A stretch of 64,000 nucleotides of DNA, taken from NCBI GenBank assembly GCA_029204225.1, contig CM055096.1, positions 35,497,858 through 35,561,857 of the forward strand, written 5' to 3'. Below, piece by piece: positions 11,791 to 21,721 of the stretch; the first letter of the stretch is position 1; every line of letters begins with the position of its first letter. The translations under genes and the position numbers were made by a program. The notes beneath the pieces were generated by a model. That model was not told the origin of the DNA. It made no database searches and worked only from the letters and a program-made list of their open reading frames with translations. The stretch comes from Diphasiastrum complanatum. Taxonomy: Eukaryota > Streptophyta > Lycopodiopsida > Lycopodiales > Lycopodiaceae.

Positions 11791-12518
11791 CAATAAGTGT
11801 TGCTACACACTCTCAATGGAATCCAATAATAGAGTACTATCTCCTCCTATGAAAGATCTTGCAACTATTTGTGAATTGATTCTCACTAGCTACACAAATC
11901 TCTCTAAAACAAGATCTATTTCACATCAAATGATGGAGTATGGGAAAATTTAGGATCAAACACTCTTAGCATGTGTGAAGTACACTAAGATACCAAATTT
12001 GACTAAAATACAATGATATTGCATGAAACAAAATGGCTAAGATCTCAAAACAGTGCCTAGATCACATGTAGATGAGATTGGTAAGCATTCAACAGTGATT
12101 TTGGATCAAACAGGCAATCTCTTGACCAAACCAAATGTGTCCACCCATTACTAGGTGCCCTACCTAACCCTCTTCAAAAGCTTATAAATTTTGATTGGCT
12201 CAACCAAATGGAATGAAACTGATTGCATCAAAAACTAGACAAAAATAGCTTCAAAACAAGCTATCAAGCAAGATAAATGGATCAAGCATGAGAGAGAACC
12301 TCCAAACTGAAATTGGATGTTCCTCACACGTGTCTGAGCACCTGATTTTGTATAGTACCAGGTCAGACCCAATCAATGTCCTTTTGATCTCTTTTGATCC
12401 AAAATTGAACAAGATAGCTAGGAAAATGGACCTTGACAATTTCTAGCTCAAGATTGATGAATAGTTTTCACTTAAATGGATCAAAATGCATGGTAACCTT
12501 AAGTAAGCTCTGATACCA
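11791..12518 (-). other. Copia A1 leader and primer-binding site
   Basis: The PBS lies at 12507-12518 (gctctgatacca on the plus strand, tggtatcagagc on the minus). The leader is colinear with that of A2 (19097-19842), with scattered substitutions. No gene is seen. Confidence 0.8.
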
Positions 12519-13210
12519 TGTTGATTTCACACGTGTGGATTGTCCACAACATGTACTTGTGATCTCCTAAGGTGTGTAGATGCACCAAGATCAAGACTAG
12601 ATTGAGATTCAAGATCAATCTTAGATCCTATGGCCTATATACATTCAATCACTTCCAACTCTCACTCACACGTGTGGGAAGTATTAAAAAATTATTCTAA
12701 GTATAAACAAGCTGCTCTCCTTGAGTAGAGAGAGAAATCTAGAAATCCAATAACACTCAAAATCCACATAATCACCAAATCAATTAGATCCAAAATGAGG
12801 AGTAAAATGATACTAGTAGATCCACGAGCTACCACTATGCTTAACTATGATTGGACCACACTTTGTCACCTCTTAATTCTATTGGATCATTGATCCATGC
12901 ACCTCTTAATTCTATTGGACTATATTCAAGCACACCTCAAATTCCTATTGGACCTCACATGGTTCCACCTCTAAATCCTATTGGACCTCTTAGAATTCAT
13001 CAAACAAAGGCATTACACTTGTCTACACTCTAATTGGCCCGAGTTTAGCCTCTTACTCTATTTTGGCTCAATAGTGGCATTACAAGTGGAAATGCATAAT
13101 TTGTCATCTATACCAAATTTGTTCCTATCAACATCCTACACCTAGATGCTTGATGGAAAAAACATAAGACCCCTATATCTAACATAGATAATCTTTTTCA
13201 ATTCTTCACA
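12519..13210 (-). mobile_element. 5' LTR of copia A1
   Basis: On the minus strand it runs from TGTGAAGAATTG at 13210 to GTGAAATCAACA at 12519 and is followed at once by the PBS (692 bp). Its 5' start resembles that of copia B (TGTGAAAAATTG). It carries two CACACGTGTG sites (12528-12537, 12667-12676). It also carries a block of short repeats at about 12865-13000, each with an ATTGG/CCAAT motif. The A2 LTR is colinear but differs by indels near the PBS end. Confidence 0.8.
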
Positions 13211-14580
13211 ACTATCAAGTAGTGGTTTGATGATGGACATGCTTGATCTTGAAGCTTGAATTGGCGTGGCAATGGCAGGCGTTAAAGGTTCTCCTGGAAC
13301 AATGCCTTTGCCTTTGATGTCGATGAGCTGATCCTCGATAAAGACTGTATTTCGGCTGAACAAGATTTGCTAGGTCTCGAGATCATACAACTTATATGTG
13401 TTGTCAGATGAAGTATAAACAATTAGAATGGTCTTGAGACTTTGGAAGTCAAATTTCTGCCTGGTCTCTTTCGGGATCTACAGGTAGGCAATGCATCCAA
13501 ACACTCGTAGGTTCTTCACATAAGGCTTAGAGACTGTCCACACCTCATGGGTGGTCTGCTTGAGAGGGCCTTGGTTGAACATCTATTCTGGACGTAAGCT
13601 GCAGTGGAGACAACTTCGGCCTAGAAGCTCTTGGGCAGTGATGCATGCGCCGACATACATTTAGTTGATTCAACCATAGTACAATTTTTTCTCTCAGCCA
13701 AGCCATTTGATTGAGGTGAATAAGGAGTGATAAATTGCTGCTCAATGCCTTGGCTTTGGCAGTATTCCTTAAATTCGATAGAGATGTACTCGCCACCATT
13801 GTCAGACCTTAGGGCTTTGATCATCCTTCCAGTCTCTTTTTCTGCATGCTCCTTGAAGATTCTGAAGTAATTAAATATTCGGATTTCTTCATGATAAAAT
13901 GCACCATAGTTCTTTTGGAGAACTCGTCAATAAAAGTTATGAAATACTTTGCATCCTTCAGAGAAGGATTCTACATCGGGCCACAAATGTGTGTATGTAC
14001 AACATCTAACAATCCTCTAGCAATATGCTGATGGCTTGTTCTAAATAGTTTTCTAGTCTGTTTACCAACTAAGCAGTCTTGACAGACAAATAACTCGACT
14101 TTATTATCAGGATAGTCTAATCAAGAACAATAGAATGTTTAGACATTTGTTGTACAGAAGCATGATTCAAGTGACCAAGTCTATAATGCCAAAGTACACT
14201 TTTATTTGCTTGAATGGAGGTAAGCGTCTGACTAGAGGTAGAAAAGCAATGACTCAATCTATACAAGTATCCATGCCTCTTTCCAAGTGCTGGATCTTGC
14301 ATGTCCTATCAACTACTTTGATGTGCTCAAGATGTCCTAGACTTCCTTAGATGTTTGAGCTTTGGACACATGGCCGATCTGAGTATCCGAAATGTTGAGG
14401 ATGATCAGCGCAAATGCTTTGCCCATCTGGAGATTGTTGTGTCGTCAGCTTTGGGTATTCCCTCTACGCTTGTGACAACATCATACAACTCCTTAGCCAT
14501 TAGCATGGTTCTCATCTTAAATTTCCATAGATGGTAATTATTAGCTCCATCAAGCTTTTCCATGATAGGACTAGCTTTTC
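13211..14580 (-). pseudogene. Deleted copia D (gag N-term fused to integrase)
   Basis: The gag start is at about 14564 (MEKLDGANNYHLWKFKM, AKELYDVV), continuing through a frameshift to SDTQIGHVSKAQTSKE at about 14350. Protease is missing and the frame jumps to the GAG-pre-integrase domain (YRLGHLNHASVQQMS, CQDCLVGKQ at 14060-14240). The integrase core follows (HICGPM, FIDEFSKRT, ALRSDNGGEYIS, SNGLAERKN) with its C-terminal VFGCIAYLQIP and NTVFIEDQL. It ends at 13211, exactly at the A1 LTR edge. Stops and frameshifts are scattered throughout. The gag type matches the fragment at 55381. Confidence 0.8.
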
Positions 14581-14766
14581 CTTGGAAATCTATGTGGAAG
14601 ATTAGTCTAGGTGATAGGAGTAAGTATCAGTGACTTAAGTATGAAAATTTGGTGCTGAATTATAGAACAAGAAGACAATCACTCTATCGACTAGTAGAGT
14701 CTAACACAGTATCAATTAAATTTGGACTTTGGCAAAACAATTGGACTTTTTTTAGGATCCCCCCCC

Positions 14767-14843
<77 letters not shown>

Positions 14844-15376
14844 GGGATAGAACATGGAAATGAAATTTGGTTCCACATTGACCACATTTAAATACACTTG
14901 TTTTAATATTTCAATTCTAATATATTCTTATATATAAATTTAGTGTATCACCTATAAAAATTACATTCACTACCTACAAGTATGACATCTCAAGAGACAT
15001 ATAACATTGGAATCTTGAAATTAGTTGCGTAGACTTTAAGGTTCATGAAATGAGAGCTTGAACCAAATTGTATGATCATATTGCACATTGTGCATTTTCC
15101 AAGACCAAAGAGTAGAATATGCCTAGTTTAACCTTTTAGACTAAATTATTCTATTCTAAAAGTTGCAAATTTAAAGCAACTAATATTTGGATTCTTTAGA
15201 ATCTCTAAAAGTCGTTAAACTTTCCACATTACAACTTTCTCATGGTCTTACAATACGCATGCCATGGAATAGAATTAACTTGGGGTGACATGCCCACACC
15301 CTAGCATACAAAAAACCGGATTTTTACGAAATTGTTAGGCTAGAACTGCAACTGTCAAAAAATTTACAGCTTCAAA
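14581..15376. other. Non-coding stretch with a microsatellite
   Basis: Apart from the C/CT microsatellite at 14759-14841, this is AT-rich sequence (14880-15370) with no recognised motif, PBS or open frame. It separates copia D from the GHTHEDIDQ gene fragment. Confidence 0.5.
14759..14841. repeat. C-run followed by (TC)n microsatellite
   Basis: A run of about 19 C is followed by about 64 bp of TC repeat. Homopolymer length may be unreliable in the assembly. Open frames across it are repeat artefacts. Confidence 0.95.
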
Positions 15377-16573
15377 CTAGTACTCATCAACATCAGCTGC
15401 ACATGCATCAACCAATTTGTACAAATACTCCTTGATGTGTGCTCGAGAGATTTCTGAAATAGATATTGATCTTTCGACATCATATTTATGTTTCTTTACC
15501 ATATTTTTTGTTTTGGTTTTCCATGCATAAATCATAGCATCAATATCTACATCTTCTACACCGTCATTGTTTGGAACCCAGTCTTTTGAAAGACAGTCTT
15601 CGTATAATTCTTTGTTGTCAATTGGACTGTTTCCACGTCTCCAAGTGGATTTAGGTTCATACCATAATGCTTTGAGTGAAGTGACCATACCATCAGCATC
15701 GGTCCCTACTCCGACAACCTTTGCCATCCAAAATGAGGCTCCCGCTGCAACGTCTTCATCTGGAGGTCGTATTGCAACAAATTTGTTCATTGCAACCTCT
15801 CTACTGGGTATGAATTCCAATAATGGTGCATCTCATTTCCATTCGCAATAATGACGAGGTAGGAGCTCTATTGTATCCATTTTGACTTCAATGTTCACAT
15901 TAGAAGGCATGCATCCTGAAGGTTGAAAATTAATCGTAAAAGATTGTGGCCAAAAACTTGTTTGGTTGTATGTTGATAGTGGCAAATTCTTTTGCTTTGT
16001 GAGGTACTCAAGAAGTTTTGTGGTTTCATCCACAGATGAGAAATTTTGATCTTTGTATTCTGGATACTTCTCGCACATATATTGTCCGTATTTATGAAAG
16101 GATATCAATCCTTTCATCTCATCATTGTCCAGTTCATTTGTGGGTGCCAAAAAGATCGCTTCCTCTTTTGAAGGCAAAGAGTGCAACAATCTGAAAGGTT
16201 CACTCCATGTATCGTCTCCATCAGTGCAATAATACTTCCACTACATGGTTGGTTCGCCATTCAACATTTGAAAATGAAAGTAGTGAGGATTGGTGTGTCC
16301 TTCTAGACCATCGTTTCCACGAACAATAAATGGCTCTATGAATCCTTTTCAATCCACCATTCGTTCTAACAACTCTACTTCAGTACGACCACCACCTATT
16401 TTCTGGCCAATTCGTCCTAACATATCAGGCATAGTAAGAATAGATTTACATTTCAATGCCATAGAGATTACACTAAAAACTTGATCGATGTCTTCATGCG
16501 TGTGTCCGAGCACCAAAAACCCCATTTCAACAGTTTGAAATATGTTATGAGCCACAAGCATAGAACAAAGACC
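15377..16573 (-). pseudogene. Non-retroelement gene fragment with a GHTHEDIDQ motif (DUF7869-like)
   Basis: One minus-strand frame runs from about 16570 to a stop at 15377, some 395 codons, broken by only three in-frame stops (16349-16351, 16241-16243, 15833-15835) and no frameshift. The first lies where a Trp (TGG to TGA) would fit. The N-terminal part has FQTVEMGFLVLGHTHEDIDQ followed by FSVIS, a motif I associate from memory with the DUF7869 family of unknown function. The middle is acidic and aromatic. The C-terminal third has FVAIRPPDEDVAAGASFWMA..VVGV, which looks like a small BAH-like beta domain, followed by ALWYEP and a helical tail. The upstream half is cut at about 16575 by copia A2. 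It may be a captured host exon, a retrocopy, or part of another transposon. Function unknown. Confidence 0.6.
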
Positions 16574-16579
16574 AAAGCT

Positions 16580-18520
16580 GAACTACTCTTGCTTCATGGC
16601 ATCATACCACTCCTTGGTATTGAGTGCCTCTTGTACATTCTTTGGCTTTTCATGAGAGACATAAAAAACATAATTAGTGGAATCAAGATCCACTTGTTTG
16701 CCTTTGTCAACGTATGAGAGCCTCTTAGGCTCGGATCTATCTCTTATGGATCTTCTTGGTGAGAAAATCTGAGGAGAGTCTTCTTCAATTCTCGACCCCA
16801 TCACATCATGATTGTCTTCAAAATCAATAATAGGTGATGCATCCATAGACTTCTTGATCTCGGCCTCTTCAAAAGATGAATGTTGATCTTCATGAAAGAC
16901 AACATCTCTACTTTCAATAGCTTGACAAGTAGAGAGTACAAAGATTCTATAGGCCTTCTTGGTGGATAAGTATCCAACCATGATCCCTTTGCATGCACTA
17001 GGATCTTCCTTCTTCCTTGTTTCCAAGGGAATATGGGCAAAGCATATGCATCCAAAAACTCTAAGGTGATCAACCTTAGGCTTCTTCAAATATAAGATTT
17101 CATATGGTGACTTTCCTCCAAGAGCTATATGTGGGAGCCTATTGCAAAGATAATTTGCACAATTAATGGCTTCTCCCCAAAAATATTTGGGCAAAGATGC
17201 CTCAATTCTCATAGATTTTGCACATTCACATAGAGATCTATTCTTTCTCTCGGCCACTCCATTTTGAGATGGAGAGTAGGCACAAGAGAACTCTCTTTTG
17301 ATGCCTTCAAGCTCACAAAAATGATGAAATTTATTGGAGATATATTCACCTCCTCCATCACATATAAGAGCTTTAATCTTGAATGAGAATTGCTTCTCTA
17401 CATAAGCTTTGAAAATAAGGAAGTGATCAAACACCATAGATTTAGAAGCAAGAAGATATATCCAAGTGAATCCTTGTGAAATCACTAATGAAAGTAACAA
17501 AACAAGTGGCTCCTCCCTTGCTTATAGTTGATGAGAAATGCACATCCGAGTGGATTAACTCCAAAGGATGCTTGCTTTTGATAGAAGATCTTGTAAATGG
17601 CTTTTTGTGAGATTTAGCAATAGCACAAGCCTCACAAGGCTTGATCTTCTTGGAGAATGACTTTGGCAAGCCAATAGCTTTGGCCTCTTTGATCATAGAG
17701 AGCATGGATTTGTAGTTAGAATGTCCCAACCTCCTATGCCATAATTCCTCCATAGAGAGCTTGTTCACAAGAGCAACATTACAAGAATTCACATACTCAT
17801 TTGGATCTAGTTTATAGATGCCTCCAAATCTAGATCCTAATGCAAGTATCTCATCATTCTTCTTGATAGTGCAAGTATCAACATTGAATTTTACATCAAG
17901 GCCATTATCAAGCAATTGGCCAACACTAATGAGATTCTTAGTAAGCTTAGGTACATAAAGAACTTAAGAGAGAGAAATAACTTTAGAGGATGCAAGCTTT
18001 AGGGGAATATTCCCTATGCCTTCAATAGGACATTCAAAATCATTTGTAGTGTATATTGATTTCTTGACTTGATCATAAGGTGCAATAGAAGAGAAAGAGT
18101 CCTTGGAGCTACACATATGTGAAGAGGCTCCACTATCAATATACCATAGGCAATCCTTCTTGAATGGAGTAGATGAGAAACTAGAGACCATAAGAGATCC
18201 CTCTCCATCACTTGTAATAGTTTCTTCCTTCTCATTGGTAATGTTGGCTTGATTGAGTTGATTCTTCTTCTTGAAGCAATTGGTGGCATAATGGCCTTTC
18301 TTGCCACAATAAAAGCATTGATCTTCTTCTTATTGAGCTTGGATTATGAAGCATTAGAGGAATCATCTTCCTCCTCATCTTTGTCTTTGGATTTGGCTTT
18401 GTCCTTGCTTGAGGATTGTTGATGGTGGTTCTTGCTCCTCCCTTTGTGCTTATCCTTGGCAAAGAGACCTTTGCCATCATTATGAGTGAGAAAAAGCTTG
18501 TCCATCCTCAAGAGCTTGTA
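16580..18520 (-). pseudogene. Copia A2 protease and integrase remnant
   Basis: Reading leftward from 18520: a basic/acidic linker and a gag zinc knuckle (about 18270-18320, in a shifted frame, CFYCGKKGHYATNC). The protease follows with WYIDSGASSHM (about 18130-18160). Then come the GAG-pre-integrase domain (LWHRRLGHSNY, CEACAIAKSH; 17600-17750) and the integrase core HSDVHFSS, ALICDGGGEY and NGVAERKNRSLC to DVVFHEDQH, plus the start of RT (KEWYDAMKQE) at 16583. Frameshifts occur near 18340, 18230, 17960 and 17470. The sequence stops at about 16580, where the GHTHEDIDQ fragment starts, so RT, RNase H and the 3' LTR are absent. It is the counterpart of A1 and shares very similar sequence over the overlap. 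Confidence 0.85.
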
Positions 18521-19096
18521 CTATTGTCTTGATTCTTCAAAAATTAGCACACTTTGGAGAGCCTCCAAACTTGGTAGCTCCTCCTTAATGGCATAGGACT
18601 GGACAAGGTTATCAAATTCACTTCTCAAGCCATTGAGAATGACTTGGACTAGCTCATTTTGATTGATGGAATCACCAATGCAAGCAAGCTCTCTATGAAT
18701 ATCTTTTACTCTCAAAACATAACTAGATGCACTCTCATCACTCTTTTGGCTACTTTGAAAGATTTGATTTCTAAGAGTGAGGAGCCTAGAGGTGTTCTTA
18801 GCCTCATAGATAGTCTTGAGACAATCCCAAGCTTGTCTTTTGGTTGTTGTACAAGTACCTATCTCCCTCAATATCTCATTAGAGACATTCATCTTAATAT
18901 AGTGGAGAGCCATCCTAGCTCTCTTTTTGTATTTTTGAACATCTTGAAGAACTTGTGATTCTTCTTCAAGGCCAAAAACTATGTCCATCACGTCTTGAAG
19001 GATCAAGATTGACTCCATCCTCATCTTCCAAATTGAATAGTTTGAAGTGGACAATCTTTCACTTGGTTCCAACAAGGATGAACCCATTGAAGACAT
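18521..19096 (-). pseudogene. Copia A2 gag (N-terminal part, open)
   Basis: An open frame whose ATG at 19096 is chosen by alignment with the copia B gag start; the frame stays open upstream to 19150 but lies in leader. It encodes the capsid-forming copia gag (UBN2-like). Motifs include LSTSNYSIWKMRMES, MALHYIKMNVSNEIL, SRLLTLRNQIFQ, SYVLRVKDIHRELA and LVQVILNGL. The frame closes at 18521 near the end of the capsid domain, just upstream of the basic linker and knuckle. It is the best preserved part of A2, but the element lacks RT and cannot be autonomous. Confidence 0.75.
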
Positions 19097-19842
19097 TTGA
19101 AGTGAAGAAAACTCAAATGATGAACAATAAATGTTGCTACACACTCTCAATAGGATCCAATAATGGACTACTATCTCCTCCTATGAAAGACCTTGCAACT
19201 ATTTGTGAATCACTAGCTACACAAATCTCTCTAAAACAAGATCTATTTCACATCAGATGATGGAGTATGGGCAAAGTTAGGATCAAACACTCTTAGCACG
19301 TGTGAAGTACACTAAGAAACCAAATTTGACTCAAATACAATGACATTTCATGAAACAAAATGGCTAAGATCTCAAAACAGTGCCTAGATCACATATAGAT
19401 GATTGGTAAGCATTCAACTGTGATTTTGGATCAACCAAGCAATGTCTTGACCAAACCAAATGTGTCCACCCAGGTCTAGGTGCCCTACCTAACCCTCTTC
19501 AAAAGCTTATAACTTTTGATTGGCACAACCAAATGGAATGAAACTGATTGCATCATAAACTAGACAAAAATAGTTCAAAACAAGCTATCTAGCAAGATTT
19601 TTGGATCAAACATGAAAGAGAACTCCCAAACTGAAATTGGATGTTCCTCACAAGTGTCTGAGCACCTGATTCCGTATAGTACCATGTCAGACCCAATCAA
19701 TGTCCTATTGATCTCTTTTGATCCAAAATTGGACAAGATAGCTAGAAAAATGGATCTTGACAATTTCTAGCTCAAGATTGATGAATAGTTTTCACTCAAA
19801 TGGATCAAAATGCATGGTAACCTTAGTCAGGCTCTGATACCA
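19097..19842 (-). other. Copia A2 leader and primer-binding site
   Basis: The PBS gctctgatacca (plus strand) lies at 19831-19842. The leader matches A1 (11791-12506) almost throughout. No gene is seen. Confidence 0.8.
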
Positions 19843-20459
19843 TGTTGATTTCTTTGATTCTATGGCAAAAACACACTACTACATGCATTCAATCACTTCC
19901 AACTCTCACTCACACGTGTGGGAAGTGTTCCAAAAATAATCTAAGTAAAAACAAGCTGCTCTCCTTGGGTAGAGAGAGAAAATCACCATGAGCTCTCGGG
20001 TAGAGAGATAAAGCTAGAAAACCAATTACACTCAAAATCCACTCAATCTCCAAATCAATTAGATCCAAATGAGGAGTACAATGATACTAGTAGATCCACG
20101 AGCTACCACTATGCTTAACTATGATTGGACCACACTTTGCCACCTCTTAATCCTATTGGACCATTGATCCATGCACCTCTAAATTCTATTGGACCATTTT
20201 CAAGCAAACCTCAAATTCTATTGGACCTCTCTCTCATGGTTCCATCTCTAAATCCTATTGGACCTCTTAAATTTCATCAAACAAAAGTATTACACTTGTC
20301 TACACTCTAATTGGCACAAGTTTAGCCTCTTACTCGTTTTTGGCTAGATAGTGGCATTACAAGTGGAAGTGGATAATTTGCCATCTATGCCAAATTTGGT
20401 CCTATCAACATCCTACACCTAGATGCTTGATATAAAAAACATAAGACCCCTATATCTAA
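19843..20459 (-). mobile_element. 5' LTR of copia A2, part interrupted by copia B
   Basis: It is colinear with the A1 LTR from TGTTGATT at the PBS side up to ...cctatatctaa at 20459, where copia B is inserted. The remaining 28 bp of the LTR resume at 26326-26353. Relative to A1 it lacks about 130 bp next to the PBS and has a small duplication in the gtagagagaga block (about 19970-20010). The ATTGG/CCAAT short-repeat block is at about 20140-20265. Confidence 0.85.
20455..20459 (+). repeat. Target-site duplication of copia B (left copy)
   Basis: tctaa at 20455-20459 is repeated at 26321-26325, flanking the two LTRs of copia B. The uninterrupted sequence (cctatatctaacatagataa) is preserved in the A1 LTR at about 13171-13190, proving the insertion point. 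Confidence 0.97.
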
Positions 20460-21112
20460 TGTGAAAAATTGTCAACTAGTAGTATTTTCCTAACTTGAGA
20501 TTTTGTAGGCCTATGGCCAAATAAAAGTTAGAGATAGGTTCATACATGTATGTAGAGGCCCAAAGTATGTGTACACTACTTTTGAGGTCACATTAATTAG
20601 AGGAGGTCGAGTGTGGAGCTCTTCTATTGGCTCATAATTTGGTGCATTCCTATTTGACCAAATTTCTAGGTATATGGGTGAATCCTATTGGACCCCAATT
20701 TTAGCCTATCATAAGACAAGTGGCCAAGAGGCACTATGGCTGCTATAAATAGCCATCTCCACGAGTATGTACACATCTCATTTTCATTCTATTGAATGAA
20801 TGTTATGCTCTTTGAAGGTCCATCTTCTTCTCTCTCACTTTTTTGTTCATATCTTGCATTCTAGCCACTAGAATTGTGATTTCTTTGTTGCTATGGCTTC
20901 ACACGTGTGAAATGCAGGTTGTAGGCTCTGAAGTACGGACAGGGACAGCAAGTTTCTGTTTGTGGAAGCTTATGATCAGATTTTGATGTTTAGTTGATGT
21001 TTAGTATGCTTAACATCACAATTTCTATCATTTTTTCAATCTAGATGTGCATAACTTCCATGGCCAAGATCTTTATGAAACTTTAGCATCTTTTGGATCT
21101 GAGTTTTTCACA
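20460..21112 (+). mobile_element. Copia B 5' LTR
   Basis: TGTGAAAAATTG...TTTTTCACA, 653 bp, with TG/CA ends. It drives transcription of the element. TATA box at 20744-20751; CACACGTGTG palindrome at 20900-20909; a CT-rich stretch (20825-20850) lies in the expected transcript leader. Confidence 0.97.
20744..20751 (+). promoter_or_regulatory. TATA box of copia B
   Basis: TATAAATA lies within a GC-richer context (gctataaatagcc), about 285 bp into the LTR. The same site occurs in the 3' LTR at 25952-25959. Transcription would start about 30 bp downstream. Confidence 0.7.
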
Positions 21113-21124
21113 TGGTATCAGAGC
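21113..21124 (+). other. Copia B primer-binding site
   Basis: tggtatcagagc directly follows the LTR and complements the initiator-Met tRNA 3' end, where first-strand cDNA synthesis would start. The leader 21125-21721 that follows has no long open frame. Confidence 0.93.
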
Positions 21125-21721
21125 ATTAGGCGGCCAAATGTGTAGGTTTTGCCAGATTTAGAAGAGATTTGTGGGCGAGTTTGCTTTTGTAGCATTCCAA
21201 TCAAGTTTCTAGCTAAAAATCTTGTTGATTTATGTGTAGAAATTGGATCTTTGTGATCAAAACATCATTTGTATGCATTTCAATTGAAGTAGGGCGAATT
21301 CCCTCTGTACTTATCAGAATAAGGAGACAAAAATTGTTTTGGAAAGAGGGAGATGCAAGATCCAACAAGATCCTATTAGTTTTCCATTCTAGCATATAGT
21401 TTTTTGATTCAATTTCTTGCTTCTTCATGTCAAAAACTTCAAAATTGATGTAACCCTCTGATTTTCAGTTTGCTGAATGATTCAAGAGTGTATTTCAATC
21501 TTAGGAGTGAGGGAAAAGCAAGTATATTGAGGTTTGGTCTTGGTTTGATCAAGAAATCATAAAACTAGTGGCTAAAATTAAGGAAAAAGTGAGGAAAAGA
21601 GAGAAAAAGTAAGGTTTTAGGTTCCAAATCTTTGTGATTTCTTCTTGTGTTTCATTTGTTGATTCAAGAGAGTGCTTAGTGCATTGGAACAGGTCAAAGA
21701 TCAGAGATCAATCATTGCAAC

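Noticed and set aside
12851-13033. Open frame with PLNSIG repeats (also at 20125-20310)
   Set aside because: It lies in the copia A LTR on the strand opposite to the element; the repeats reflect the DNA-level CCAAT units, not a protein.
14649-14897. Short open frames through the C/CT run
   Set aside because: Same microsatellite artefact.
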